From Myceligenerans salitolerans (GTDB lineage: Bacteria > Actinomycetota > Actinomycetes > Actinomycetales > Cellulomonadaceae): a DNA stretch of 64,000 bases. The notes beneath the pieces were generated by a model, which was given only the letters and a program-made list of their open reading frames with translations, was not told where the DNA came from and made no database searches. The position numbers and the translations under genes are program-made. The DNA is taken from contig NZ_JAFMPK010000009.1 in assembly GCF_017349295.1 (NCBI RefSeq), positions 124,001-188,000 of the forward strand, read 5' to 3'. The first letter of the stretch is position 1. Each line of letters opens with the position of its first letter. Shown here in pieces: positions 25,533-34,904 of this stretch.

Positions 25533-26539
25533 GCGGCGAGCCGACCCGGGTCGCCGTCCTCGGCTCCGGAGCCTGGGGCACCGCCTTCGCGATGGTGCTG
25601 GCCGACGCCGGCTGCGACGTCGTCCTGTGGGGCCGCGACCCCGAGGTGGCGCGCTCCGTCACCGAGGACCACGCGAACCCCAAGCGGCTGCCCGGCGTCA
25701 CGCTGCCGCCGATGCGCGGCACCACCGACGCCGCCGAGGCGCTCGCGGGCGCCGCCATCGTCGTGGCGGCGATCCCCTCCCAGGTGGCGCGCACCACGCT
25801 GGCGCCGATGACGGACCTCGTCGAGCCCGACGCCGTGGTCGTGTCCCTGATGAAGGGCGTCGAACTCGCCACCGACAAGCGGATGAGCGAGGTCGTCGCC
25901 GAGGCTCTGGACATCCCGGCCACCCGCGTCGCCGTCGTCTCCGGTCCGAACCTGGCGCCCGAGATCGCTCAGCGCCAGGTCGCCGCCAGCGTCGTGGCCG
26001 CACCCGACGAGGCGACGGCCCGCTTCGTCGCCGACGCGTGCTCCGCCCCGTACTTCCGGCCCTACACCAACGACGACGTGGTGGGCGTGGAGCTCTGCGG
26101 CGCCGTGAAGAACATCATCGCGCTCGCGGTGGGCATGGCCCAGGGCCGCGGTTTCGGCTGGAACACCACGGCCACGCTCATCACCCGTGGTCTCGTGGAG
26201 ATCACCCGCCTGGGCATGGCGCTCGGGGCCCGGCCCGAGACCTTCTCCGGGCTGGCCGGCATGGGGGATCTGGTGGCCACGTGCGCGTCTCCGCTGAGCC
26301 GCAACCACACCCTGGGCAAGCACCTCGGCCAGGGGATGTCCCTGGACGAGGCGATCGTGGCCACCGGTGGTACGGCCGAGGGGGTCAAGTCCTCGGCGTC
26401 GGTCCTCGACCTGGCCCGGACGCACGGTGTGGACATGCCGATCACGGAGGGCGTCGTCGGCGTGATCTCGGGCAGGCTCCCGATCGACGAGCTGGGTGTC
26501 GCCCTTCTCTCCCGGCCCCTCAAGTCGGAGAGCGTCTGA
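25529..26539 (+). CDS. gpsA: glycerol-3-phosphate dehydrogenase [NAD(P)+]
   Basis: 336 residues. It reduces dihydroxyacetone phosphate to sn-glycerol-3-phosphate, the phospholipid backbone. The nucleotide motif is GSGAWGTAFAMVLADAG, the catalytic Lys lies in CGAVKNIIALAVG, and LITRGLVEITRLG is also characteristic. The GTG start overlaps the plsC stop by 4 bases. A repeat-rich intergenic spacer follows before the convergent lipoprotein gene. Confidence 0.93.
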   Translation: MSGEPTRVAVLGSGAWGTAFAMVLADAGCDVVLWGRDPEVARSVTEDHANPKRLPGVTLPPMRGTTDAAEALAGAAIVVAAIPSQVARTTLAPMTDLVEPDAVVVSLMKGVELATDKRMSEVVAEALDIPATRVAVVSGPNLAPEIAQRQVAASVVAAPDEATARFVADACSAPYFRPYTNDDVVGVELCGAVKNIIALAVGMAQGRGFGWNTTATLITRGLVEITRLGMALGARPETFSGLAGMGDLVATCASPLSRNHTLGKHLGQGMSLDEAIVATGGTAEGVKSSASVLDLARTHGVDMPITEGVVGVISGRLPIDELGVALLSRPLKSESV

Positions 26540-26594
26540 GCGGTGCCCCCGCGGCGCAGACTGCCCTCGCTCGCCGGGTGCGGTCGGTCCGATG

Positions 26595-26698
26595 TCGAGC
26601 GGTCGGTCGCTTGTCAATGCGGTCGGCTCCTTGGGGGACCGACCGCTCGACGAAGGACCGACCGCTCGACGAAGGACCGTCCGCTCGACGAAGGACCG
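26595..26698. repeat. three 19-bp tandem repeats with inverted copy
   Basis: CCGCTCGACGAAGGACCG occurs three times at 26643, 26662 and 26681 with a period of 19 bases. The upstream GTCGAGCGGTCGGTC (26595-26609) is a perfect 15-base inverted copy of GACCGACCGCTCGAC found at both 26637-26651 and 26656-26670, so alternative hairpins can form between the convergent gpsA and lipoprotein genes. Confidence 0.85.
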
Positions 26699-26735
26699 AC
26701 GACATCTGGGGCGGTATCAGCGACGCCCTGGGGCG

Positions 26736-27473
26736 TCAGTGCTGGACGTCGAGGACCACTCGGACCGGGTCGGTCAGGAGGAAGACGCGGAACGGGCGCT
26801 CGGCCTCGTCGACGCCGACGAAGGCCGTGCTGTAGCCCTCGAACCAGGTGCGGTACACGACCTCCTCGACGGCCTCCGTGCTCGCCGGCCGGATCGGGGT
26901 GCGGTCGGCATCGGGGACGCCCGAGTCGGTCGGGGCTGCGGTGCCCGAGATCCTCACCTGGAGGATCGCGTCGCCCGCCACGTCCACACGGTGGCCACTG
27001 CCGTCGTCGCGCGCCTCGGGCACGTACCGCACGTCCCAGCCCGGCGTGCCGGACCCGGTGCCCTCCAGGTCGAACACGACCCGGTCGAATCCGTCGTGGA
27101 CTCCCGTCCGGATGTCGGTGACGGTCAGGAAGGTCTCTCCGACACCCGTCGGTTCGGCCCGGTCGGGGCTCGTGTCGGCGGTGAACGGCGGCGCCGACGT
27201 GGGCGTGTCCTCGTCGGACCCGCCGTCGCCGTCGCCGTCGGCCTCGCCGCCACCGGTGCCGCCGTCGCCGGACGCGCCGTCGTCGTCCGGCGCGCCGGTA
27301 CCCGGGGCGTCGCTCGCCGGAGAGCCGGACGGCGAGGCGCCCGACCCGCCACCGACCGTGCCGGTCTCCGACGGGGCACCCGCCGGCTCCCCGTCGCCGG
27401 TGCAGCCGGCGGCCAGCAGGGCCAGGACCGCGGGCAGGACGAGGGCGGCCGAGAGGCTCCGTCGCAGAGTCAT
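26736..27473 (-). CDS. lipoprotein with AMIN-like domain
   Basis: 245 residues. The signal peptide ends in the lipobox LLAAGCTG, followed by about 70 residues of low-complexity Gly/Ser/Asp/Pro linker and a C-terminal beta-rich domain of about 135 residues. That domain (IRTGVHDGFDRVVFDLEG ... PGWDVRYV ... RVVLDV) has the pattern of the AMIN-like domain of actinobacterial lipoproteins. It probably sits in the cell envelope; the partner is unknown. Its ATG overlaps the cystathionine gene stop by 4 bases, so it is the second gene of a leftward pair. Confidence 0.75.
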   Translation of the reverse strand: MTLRRSLSAALVLPAVLALLAAGCTGDGEPAGAPSETGTVGGGSGASPSGSPASDAPGTGAPDDDGASGDGGTGGGEADGDGDGGSDEDTPTSAPPFTADTSPDRAEPTGVGETFLTVTDIRTGVHDGFDRVVFDLEGTGSGTPGWDVRYVPEARDDGSGHRVDVAGDAILQVRISGTAAPTDSGVPDADRTPIRPASTEAVEEVVYRTWFEGYSTAFVGVDEAERPFRVFLLTDPVRVVLDVQH

Positions 27474-28639
27474 CCTCCGAGCGTATCGGGACGCAGGGCC
27501 CTGTCCAGGTCGGCCCACAGGTCCTCGACGTCCTCGACGCCCACGCTCAGTCGCAGCAGGTCCTCCGGCACCGTCACCGACTCCGTGCCCCACCGTCGCC
27601 GGCGCTCGATCAGCGACTCGACCCCGCCCAGTGAGGTGGCCGGAACCCACAGCCTGCAGCGGCCGACGACGGCGTCCGCCGCGGCCGCGGAACCGGCTCC
27701 GCCGTCGGACACCGGCCGCACACCGACGATCGCCCCGTACGCGTCCATGTGGGCCGACGCCCGGACATGTCCCGGGTCGCCGGGCAGGGACGGGTGGCGT
27801 ACCTCGGCGACGCCCGGATGGCCGGCGAGCCGCCGGGCCAGCTCGGCCGCGTTCGCGCAGGCCCGTTCGAACCGCAGCGGGAAGGTGCGGAGGCCGCGCA
27901 GCGCCAGCCACACCTCGAACGGTCCGGCGATCGCGCCGTGCAGCGTGCGGTGGCCGCGGATCCGTGCCGCGAGACCGGGATCGTTCGTGACCACGGCCCC
28001 CAGGATCACGTCCGAGTGCCCGGCGAGGAACTTCGACACGGAGTGCAGCACCAGGTCGGCTCCGCTCCCGAGAGGCCGCTGCCCGAGCGGCGTGGCGAAG
28101 GTGTTGTCCACCGCCGTGCGCACACCGCGCTCCCGGGCCGCTGAGAGGAGCGCGGGCAGGTCGGCGACCTCCAGCATCGGGTTCGTCGGCGACTCGACCA
28201 GCAGCAGGTCGGCCCCGTCGAGTGCGGCCACCACGGCGTCGGTGTCCGCGATGTCGACCCGCCGCACGGCGACGCCGTGGCGCGCCGCGAGGTCGTCCGC
28301 GTAACCGCTGGTCGTCTGGTAGGCGTGGCGCGGAAGCACCAGGACCCCGCCGTCGGGCACGAGCGACAGCACCGCGGCGATCGCGGCCATCCCGGAGGAG
28401 AACACGATCCCGCGCTCGGCCGCGTCCTCGAGCGCGGCCAGGGCGTCCTCGAAGGCGTGCCACGCGTCGGTGTCGGCCCGCGCGTAGGCGAGCTCACCGG
28501 GCGGCACCTCGCCCTGGGAGACATACGTGCTGTTCAGCGGAATTGGTGGGTTCACCGCTCCGCCCCGCCGCCGGCCGGGCCGTCCGGCGTGCACGGCGAC
28601 GGTCGCGGGGGACGGCGAGGGATGGTGCTGATCGGTCAT
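27470..28639 (-). CDS. Cys/Met metabolism PLP-dependent enzyme (cystathionine gamma-synthase/lyase-like)
   Basis: 389 residues, fold-type I PLP enzyme. The PLP-binding Lys is in HSVSKFLAGHSDVI; TVAVHAGR, NPPIPLNSTY and ESPTNPMLEVADLP are family signatures. It would form or cleave cystathionine, or carry out a related gamma-elimination. The start is the ATG at 28639 (MTDQHHPS). It is paired with the downstream AMIN-like lipoprotein, an odd combination with no obvious shared pathway. Synthase and lyase cannot be told apart by eye. Confidence 0.87.
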   Translation of the reverse strand: MTDQHHPSPSPATVAVHAGRPGRRRGGAVNPPIPLNSTYVSQGEVPPGELAYARADTDAWHAFEDALAALEDAAERGIVFSSGMAAIAAVLSLVPDGGVLVLPRHAYQTTSGYADDLAARHGVAVRRVDIADTDAVVAALDGADLLLVESPTNPMLEVADLPALLSAARERGVRTAVDNTFATPLGQRPLGSGADLVLHSVSKFLAGHSDVILGAVVTNDPGLAARIRGHRTLHGAIAGPFEVWLALRGLRTFPLRFERACANAAELARRLAGHPGVAEVRHPSLPGDPGHVRASAHMDAYGAIVGVRPVSDGGAGSAAAADAVVGRCRLWVPATSLGGVESLIERRRRWGTESVTVPEDLLRLSVGVEDVEDLWADLDRALRPDTLGG

Positions 28640-28728
28640 GCCGTGAGCGTACGACGGGACCGTGGCGTCGGCCGCCGTCGCCCCGGCCCACCCGTGGCCC
28701 GCCGCGGCGGAGCCCGCGCGGGCGTCGG

Positions 28729-30429
28729 TCAGCCGCGGAAGGCCGAGACCAGCACGGGGAGGAGACGCCCCCACGAGGGTGCCGCCGCGTAGCGGGTCAG
28801 CCGCTCACCCGTGGCCGCGGCGGTGCGGGCACCGGCGAACCAGGGTGGCTTCGGGAAGAGCGAGAGCTCACCGCGCGCCACGGAGCGCGGGAAGTCACGG
28901 AACGGCCCGGTCACCACGGTGCGCTCCGGTCCGGCCAGCAGGTGGCCGTTGTGCACGACCCCGATCCCGCTGCCGACGTCCTCGGTCGTGTGACCGGGAA
29001 AGGCTCCCCAGGTGGCGCCCGCCAGCAGGAATCCGACGGCGGTCCAGGCGTTCACGGCGATCGTGCCGTAGCGCAGCCCGGCGAGGGCGTCGTCGAACGT
29101 GGCACCCATGCTTTTCCGGGTCGCCGGGTCGACGACGACGTTCGCGCCGAGCGTGCCTTCGAGCCGCTCGTTGGCGAAGTCCACCGCGGCGCGCAGGAAC
29201 CCCGCTCCGGTTCCCGGAAGCCGTGTCCAGGCGAGCACGGGCGCGAAGTACTCCGTCCCGCACGCGGGGTCGTCGCCCGTGGACTCCAGCAGGACGCGGC
29301 CGTTGATCGTCTCCGCGCCCGCGTGTGCGGCGACGGCCTCGGCGACGCGGCGGGCCGAGCCGGGGTACCAGGGATCGCGTGCGGGCAGCCGTTCGAACGC
29401 GCGGCGCAGCTGGGTCAGAAAGGCGTCCCGCTGCGGCCAGTCGTCGCTGAGCACGACCATCTGCCCGGCGATGCAGTTGTGCCCGGCGTTGTGCAGACGC
29501 ATCGTCGCGACGTGCTCGGCCTGGAAGCGGAGATCGGCGTCGGACCATCTGCCGGGGACCACGATGACCGGTGAGACGCCGCCGAGCTCACTGGTGATCG
29601 GGACCGCCAGCCGCGGCTCGCCCTGCGTCCGGCGGCGGTCCGCCTCGTCGCCGCGCCCCCACACGATGGCGTCGTGGGTGGTGCGGGAGCCGGTGACGTG
29701 CACCTTGTCGACCCCGTCGTGCCGGGCCAGGTAGGCGCCGACGGCGCTGTCGCCGTTCACGACGCGGACCGCGCCGATGCGGATCAGCGGCGCGAGGGCC
29801 TTCTCGTAGACGCCGAGCAGGCCGGCGAAGGTCGGGTTGAGCTTCACGAGCGACGTGCGGCCCGCCGCCACGAGCTCGTAGAAGGCGTCGAGCGGCGCGA
29901 TCGACGAGACGTTCCCGGCGCCGAGCACGAGACCGACGCCGCCGCTCGTGCCCACCGTGCCGGCGCCCAGCCCGGCCTCACGCCGCACCTGCTCGGCGGA
30001 GACGCCTGGCGGCATCCACACCTCGGCCCGGAAGCCGTGGAACAGGACCCGCTCCTGGGCCGTACGCGGCAGCACCCGTACGGCGGTGCGGCCGCCGGGC
30101 GCGGCGCGCACGGGGAGCCCGTCGGCGGGGGACCGGCCCTGTGCGATCGCCTCGTACGCACGGGCGTAGGCGGCCGAGGACTCCAGCGCGGCGTACGGGC
30201 CGCTCATCCACTCCTCGCCGGCCGCGGCCGAACCGTCCGGGATGCCCTTCGCGCGTGCCGCGGTCTCGGCCCACTCACGCGCGGTGCCCGCGACGGCGTC
30301 GAACACCTCACGGAACACCCGGGCACGGCCCGGGACGGGGAGGCCGGCCCAGTGCTCGGCGCCGTCGCGCAGTTCGCGCAGCGCCCGGTCGAGCTCGGGC
30401 CGGGCCGTGGACACATCCGTCGCACTCAT
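28729..30429 (-). CDS. aldehyde dehydrogenase family protein
   Basis: 566 residues, NAD(P)-dependent aldehyde dehydrogenase superfamily. The catalytic Cys lies in AGHNCIAGQMVV and the general-base Glu in ELGGVSPVIVV; the nucleotide region is GAGNVSSIAP. It is longer than the usual 480-500 residues and has an extended N-terminal helical part, as in a divergent actinobacterial subgroup. I take the ATG at 30429, which has AAGGAG 8 bases upstream; a GTG 6 bases before is too close to that site. It is divergent from ddl. The substrate is unknown. Confidence 0.82.
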   Translation of the reverse strand: MSATDVSTARPELDRALRELRDGAEHWAGLPVPGRARVFREVFDAVAGTAREWAETAARAKGIPDGSAAAGEEWMSGPYAALESSAAYARAYEAIAQGRSPADGLPVRAAPGGRTAVRVLPRTAQERVLFHGFRAEVWMPPGVSAEQVRREAGLGAGTVGTSGGVGLVLGAGNVSSIAPLDAFYELVAAGRTSLVKLNPTFAGLLGVYEKALAPLIRIGAVRVVNGDSAVGAYLARHDGVDKVHVTGSRTTHDAIVWGRGDEADRRRTQGEPRLAVPITSELGGVSPVIVVPGRWSDADLRFQAEHVATMRLHNAGHNCIAGQMVVLSDDWPQRDAFLTQLRRAFERLPARDPWYPGSARRVAEAVAAHAGAETINGRVLLESTGDDPACGTEYFAPVLAWTRLPGTGAGFLRAAVDFANERLEGTLGANVVVDPATRKSMGATFDDALAGLRYGTIAVNAWTAVGFLLAGATWGAFPGHTTEDVGSGIGVVHNGHLLAGPERTVVTGPFRDFPRSVARGELSLFPKPPWFAGARTAAATGERLTRYAAAPSWGRLLPVLVSAFRG

Positions 30430-30616
30430 CGCCACGTCTCCTTCGACAGGCTCTCGTTGTAGCGGGAGTCAGTTGCTCGCCTCGGGTGATTCTGCCCTGT
30501 TCCGGGACACGGGCGCCAGGGCGTCGTCGTCGCGGTGCCGAGGGTCGCCGGCCAGGACGGTCGCCGCCGCCCCGCGCGGCCTCCGGTATGCCCCGGGTCC
30601 GGTAGTGTCAGGGCCG

Positions 30617-31789
30617 ATGTCGAACCGCAGCGATGCCCAGTCCTCCACGCCCGAACCCGCGGCGGCCGCGCCCGACCCCGGCCGCCGGCCGCGCGTGGTG
30701 CTCCTGTTCGGCGGGCGCTCGGGCGAGCACGGCATCTCCGTCGCCACCGCGGGTGGTGTCCTGGGGGCCATCGACCGGGACAAGTACGAGGTGGTGCCCG
30801 TGGGCATCACCCGTGACGGCCAGTGGGTCGTGGCCGACGGCCAGGCCGCGCGCTGGGCCATCACCGACGGCAAGGTTCCCGAGGTGCCCGCCGCTCCGGG
30901 CGAGGTGGTGCTGCCGCTGCGCGCCGGATCCCGCGACGTGCGGGTGATCGAGGCGGGACGGGTTCCCGCCGCGCTGGGCGAGGTCGACGTCGTGTTCCCG
31001 TTGCTGCACGGCCCGTACGGGGAGGACGGCACGGTCCAGGGGCTTCTGGAGCTCGCCGACGTGAAGTACGTCGGTTCCGGCGTGCTGGCCTCGGCGGTCG
31101 GGATGGACAAGCACTTCATGAAGATGGTCTTCGCCGGCCACGGCCTGCCGATCGGCCCGTACACGGTGATCCGGCCGGGGGAGTGGGACACCCGCAGGGA
31201 CGAGGTGCTGTCCGAGGTGGCCGGTCTCGGCCTGCCGTTGTTCGTGAAGCCCGCCCGGGCGGGCTCGTCCCTCGGCGTCTCGCGCGTGGACTCGCTCGAC
31301 GACCTGGACGCGGCCGTGCGCGCCGCGGCCGAGCACGACCCGAAGGTGATCGTCGAGGCCGGACTCGCCGGGCGCGAGATCGAGTGCGCCGTGCTGGGCG
31401 GCCGGAACGGGGCGCGCCCGCGGGCGTCGCTGCCGGGCGAGATCGAGGTGACGGCCGGCGACCACGACTTCTACGACTTCGAGGCCAAGTACCTGGCGGA
31501 GGCCGACGTCGAGCTGTCCTGCCCGGCGGACCTGCCCGACCACGTGATCAAGGAGATCCAGGAGGTCGCGATCCGGGCCTTCGAGGCGGTGGGTGCGGAA
31601 GGGCTGTCCCGGGTGGACGTGTTCGTTGGTCCGGACGAGCGGGTCGTGGTCAACGAGATCAACACGATGCCGGGCTTCACCCCGTTCTCCATGTACCCGC
31701 GGATGTGGGACGCGTCCGGTGTCCCGTACCCGGAGCTCATCGACGAACTGATCCAGCTCGCGCTCGAGCGCCCGGTCGGTTTGCGCTGA
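30617..31789 (+). CDS. ddl: D-alanine--D-alanine ligase
   Basis: 390 residues, ATP-grasp. It makes D-Ala-D-Ala for peptidoglycan. Visible sites are LLFGGRSGEHGISVATA at the N-terminus, LHGPYGEDGTVQG, the ATP-grasp segment KPARAGSSLGVSRV, and the Mg-binding NEINTMPGFTPFSMYP. The ATG at 30617 sits 8 bases after TAGTGT (30603-30608), fitting a leaderless promoter. The 27-residue Pro/Ala-rich extension before the fold is common in actinobacteria. Confidence 0.94.
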   Translation: MSNRSDAQSSTPEPAAAAPDPGRRPRVVLLFGGRSGEHGISVATAGGVLGAIDRDKYEVVPVGITRDGQWVVADGQAARWAITDGKVPEVPAAPGEVVLPLRAGSRDVRVIEAGRVPAALGEVDVVFPLLHGPYGEDGTVQGLLELADVKYVGSGVLASAVGMDKHFMKMVFAGHGLPIGPYTVIRPGEWDTRRDEVLSEVAGLGLPLFVKPARAGSSLGVSRVDSLDDLDAAVRAAAEHDPKVIVEAGLAGREIECAVLGGRNGARPRASLPGEIEVTAGDHDFYDFEAKYLAEADVELSCPADLPDHVIKEIQEVAIRAFEAVGAEGLSRVDVFVGPDERVVVNEINTMPGFTPFSMYPRMWDASGVPYPELIDELIQLALERPVGLR

Positions 31790-31889
31790 TCCGCGGATCC
31801 GGGCGGCGATCTCCGGATTCATCCTTTACTCCTGATTGCCTGGATGGCACCCTTACTGAGATGTCATTGCAGGTCAAGGGGGTGCTGGA

Positions 31890-32711
31890 ATGGTCGTGGT
31901 CAGCCGGGTCGCGCCGGATGTCTTCCGGTGCTCCGGCACGCACGTCAACTGGTACCTGCTGCGCGAGGGCCGGCATCTGACCCTGATCGACGCGGGCTGG
32001 AGCGGCGACACGGCCGCCGTCGTCGCGTCGGTGGTGGCGGTCGGCTGCGACCCGCGGGACGTGCGGGCGATCGTGATCACGCACGCGCACGCGGACCATC
32101 TCGGCGGCGCGCGGCACTTCCGCCGGGAGTACGGCACGCCCGTGCACATGGCGGCGGCCGACGCCGAGCACGCCGCGAACGGTGAGCTCGAGCAGCCACG
32201 GCCCCTCGACGTCGTCCGGCGGCTCGGCGGGCGCCGCGCCCTGCGGTGGGGGCTCGACGTGGCACGGGCCGGGGCGCTCCGGCGCCGGTCCCTGCCCGGC
32301 GCCGTGCCGCTGCCCGACGGCGACTCCTGGGAACCCCTGGACCTGCCCGGTGCCCCTGTGCCGGTGGCGACGCCCGGCCACACCTCCGGGTCGACCTCCT
32401 ACATGCTGCCCGGCGGCCTGCTGGCCACCGGTGACGCGCTCATCACCGCACATCCCCTGGCCCGGCTGACCGGGCCGCAGCTGTCCCCGGCGTTCTTCGC
32501 CCACGACCCGGCTGCCGCCGACGCGTCGCTCGACGTGCTCGCGGGGCTGGACGCCGGTGTCGTGCTCCCGGGACACGGCCCGGTCTGGCGGGGGTCGATG
32601 GGAGAGGCGACGCGCATCGCGAGATGGAGAGCGGACGGCGGGGGCGCGAGCCTGCGCCACGGAACGAGAAGGGCGGGATCGTGGCAGCGTTCTGGAAGCT
32701 CGAAGGGCTGA
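31890..32711 (+). CDS. MBL-fold metallo-hydrolase
   Basis: 273 residues, metallo-beta-lactamase fold. The di-zinc motif is THAHADHLGG (HxHxDH), with further metal ligands in ATPGHTSGS, TGDALIT and LPGHGP. The class is hydrolytic but no substrate can be named. The ATG at 31890 has AAGGGGG upstream. Its 3' end overlaps the next gene by 31 bases, so the last residues are shared with that gene's start. Confidence 0.85.
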   Translation: MVVVSRVAPDVFRCSGTHVNWYLLREGRHLTLIDAGWSGDTAAVVASVVAVGCDPRDVRAIVITHAHADHLGGARHFRREYGTPVHMAAADAEHAANGELEQPRPLDVVRRLGGRRALRWGLDVARAGALRRRSLPGAVPLPDGDSWEPLDLPGAPVPVATPGHTSGSTSYMLPGGLLATGDALITAHPLARLTGPQLSPAFFAHDPAAADASLDVLAGLDAGVVLPGHGPVWRGSMGEATRIARWRADGGGASLRHGTRRAGSWQRSGSSKG

Positions 32712-33220
32712 CGGAGACGACGTGGACACCACGGGTCAGCGGCGGCATCCTCACCGTCAGCGGGATCATGTTCCCCCTGGGGAACCTGGAGCGGGCGAGG
32801 ATCCACCGGATCGGCAAGCCTCGCCGCCGCATGCCCGGCGGCTGGCCGGGGCAGGCGGCGGGGGTCGTCGTGCTGTTCGCGCTCGCCTGGGCATGCTTCC
32901 TGCTGTTCGGCGTGCTGGAACCGCTGTTCTGGCTCGGTCCCGCGCTGCTCGTCGTCGCGGCGGGCGCTCTGCTCGCCTACGGCATGCGCGGCGCCCCCTG
33001 CCCGCCGTTCGCGTGCCTGGAGATCGAGTCCAGCACGGGATACGTCGTGCGGGTCTTCTCCCACAACACGAACGGCGAGCTGGAACGGCTGCGTGAGGCG
33101 GTCGGGCGCGGGCACCACGACCGGAGCCACGAGTTCTCCGAGGAGATGAAGCTGCTCAAGAACGCCCACGAGTTCTGCGACCTGGGCGGTACGCCGGACA
33201 AGGTCGACGTCGTGCGGTGA
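32681..33220 (+). CDS. DUF6232-like two-TM membrane protein
   Basis: 179 residues if started at the GTG at 32681 (AAGGGCGGG upstream); an ATG at 32624 would give 198. An N-terminal beta segment (VSGGILTVSGIMFPLGNLERARIH) is followed by two hydrophobic helices (about 60-80 and 85-105) and a cytoplasmic region with a helix (HEFSEEMKLLKNAHEF). The pattern is that of DUF6232-type proteins, whose function is unknown. It overlaps the MBL-fold gene, implying co-translation. Confidence 0.65.
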   Translation: MAAFWKLEGLTETTWTPRVSGGILTVSGIMFPLGNLERARIHRIGKPRRRMPGGWPGQAAGVVVLFALAWACFLLFGVLEPLFWLGPALLVVAAGALLAYGMRGAPCPPFACLEIESSTGYVVRVFSHNTNGELERLREAVGRGHHDRSHEFSEEMKLLKNAHEFCDLGGTPDKVDVVR

Positions 33221-33237
33221 GGCGGGGCTGCGGCAGG

Positions 33238-34278
33238 CTACGACTCGAAGTGGTCCCAGCCCGCGGACACCACCGGACGCCGCCCGCCGATCGTGACGCG
33301 CGGTGCGGCCTTGCCGGGCGGGTGAACCCGGCCGATCGGTGTCCATCCCTCCGGAACGGTCGTGTCCTCGGGGAAGGTCGCCAGGAGCCCGTGGTCCTCG
33401 CCGCCCGACCAGATCCACTGGTTCATGAGACGGTTCGCCGCCTCCGCCTGGCCGATGTCGCCGACCAGGTCGCCGGCGCCACCCGCACGGAGAGCCGCCT
33501 GCGCGACGACGAGGGCGGCGTCCGACAGGGCGCGCCGGTCGTCGTCGAACGCGGCCTCGTCCAGGTCGAGCCGTACGTCGGACGCCACGGCGATCCGCCC
33601 GGCGTCGCGCAGCAAGCCGTCCGACACGTCGAGCATCGCGGTCGCGCCCGCGCGCGCGGCCCGGCGGCCCGCCTCGAGAGGCGGGTCCGGGCGCAGGTAG
33701 GCCTTGACGAGCGGATGCTGATGCGTCGGGCGGATCAGGTCGGAGTCGAGCAGGGCCAGACCGGCGGCGGACCAGCCCCGCGCGCCCGCATGGGCGACGA
33801 CGTCGCCCGGCCGCGCGCCGGCCCGCAGTACGGGCTCGCGCCAGTCCAGGGTGCCGTGCACGGTCACGTTCACCACGATCGACTCACCGCTCGCGAGGTC
33901 CCCGCCCACGACGCCCGCGCGCAGCGGCTTGCACGCCTCGGCGAGTCCGCGGGCGAGGTCCTCGACCCAGTCCACGGGGGTGTCGCCCGGCATGACGAGG
34001 GAGATCACGAGCGCCGTCGGGCGCCCGCCCATGGCGGCGATGTCCGCGAAGTTCTGGACCGCCGCCCGGTGTCCGACGTCCGCCCCGGACGACCAGCGCA
34101 TGCGGAAGTGCCGGTCCTCGACGAGCACGTCGGAGGAGACCAGGAACCGCCCGTCGGACGCGGCCACGATCGCGGCGTCGTCACCCGGCCCGACCTGCGT
34201 CGATCCACCGACGGGCAGGAGAGGGAAGATGCGCCGCAGCAGCTCGTCCTCGTTCACGTCACGCACCCGCTCGGTCAC
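33238..34278 (-). CDS. thiL: thiamine-monophosphate kinase
   Basis: 346 residues, AIR-synthase-like fold. It phosphorylates thiamine monophosphate to the diphosphate cofactor. Signatures are VGPGDDAAIV, FADIAAMGGRP, VGGDLASG and MLDVSDGLLRD. I take the GTG at 34278 (VTERVRDVNE); TATAGG lies 9 bases upstream on the minus strand, again the leaderless pattern. It is convergent with the MBL/DUF6232 pair and divergent from the DUF3515 gene. Confidence 0.9.
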   Translation of the reverse strand: MTERVRDVNEDELLRRIFPLLPVGGSTQVGPGDDAAIVAASDGRFLVSSDVLVEDRHFRMRWSSGADVGHRAAVQNFADIAAMGGRPTALVISLVMPGDTPVDWVEDLARGLAEACKPLRAGVVGGDLASGESIVVNVTVHGTLDWREPVLRAGARPGDVVAHAGARGWSAAGLALLDSDLIRPTHQHPLVKAYLRPDPPLEAGRRAARAGATAMLDVSDGLLRDAGRIAVASDVRLDLDEAAFDDDRRALSDAALVVAQAALRAGGAGDLVGDIGQAEAANRLMNQWIWSGGEDHGLLATFPEDTTVPEGWTPIGRVHPPGKAAPRVTIGGRRPVVSAGWDHFES

Positions 34279-34421
34279 GGGGACAACCCTATACACCGTG
34301 GCGCGAAGCGCTGACCAGGGATGTCGCCGGCTCGCTCGCCGGGCTCGCACACCGGGGCGGACCGCGGCCGGCATAACCCACGTCCCGGCCACGACCGGCG
34401 CGGACAGGGTACGGTGGCGGC

Positions 34422-34904
34422 GTGATCTTCCGCCGAAGGGCACCACTGACCGCGGCGCTGCCGGCAGCGGCCGCTCTGGTCGCCACCTCCGCCTGTGCAC
34501 CCACGATCGGTGTGGCCGCCGCACCGGGCGCGGCCGACCCGGAGTGCGCGTCGGTGGTCCTGGCCCTGCCCGACGACCTGGCCGAGGATCTGCCGCGGGT
34601 CGACACGAACTCGCAGGCCACCGCGGCTTGGGGCGCGCCCGGCGCCGCCGTGACGCTACGGTGCGGCGTGGAGCCTCCCGGTCCGTCGGCGCAGTGCCAG
34701 AGCGTGGAGAGCGCGAACGGGACGACGGTCGACTGGATCGTGGCCACGGACGACGAAGGGACCTGGTCGTTCACGACCTACGGCCGCGATCCCGCGGTCG
34801 AGGTCGTGGTGCCGCCCGCGGTCATGGAGGACCACACGTCGTCGTTCGTCATCGACCTCGCCGGTGCCGTGTCGCTCGTCGAAGCAGAGAGGACATGCCA
34901 GTGA
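34422..34904 (+). CDS. DUF3515 family exported protein
   Basis: 160 residues from a GTG start. A signal peptide ending near TSACAP suggests a lipoprotein or exported protein. The mature part (DPECASVVLALPDDLA ... TLRCGVEPPGPSAQC ... WSFTTYGRDPAVEVVVP) is the DUF3515 pattern, a family usually found beside ddl and thiL in actinobacteria, as here. The function is unknown; cell-wall association is a fair guess from location. The TetR gene overlaps its end by 10 bases. Confidence 0.85.
   Translation: MIFRRRAPLTAALPAAAALVATSACAPTIGVAAAPGAADPECASVVLALPDDLAEDLPRVDTNSQATAAWGAPGAAVTLRCGVEPPGPSAQCQSVESANGTTVDWIVATDDEGTWSFTTYGRDPAVEVVVPPAVMEDHTSSFVIDLAGAVSLVEAERTCQ

Noticed and set aside
26643-26698. 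CRISPR-like array
   Set aside because: The units are 18-19 bases and directly adjacent with no spacers, so this is a simple tandem repeat.
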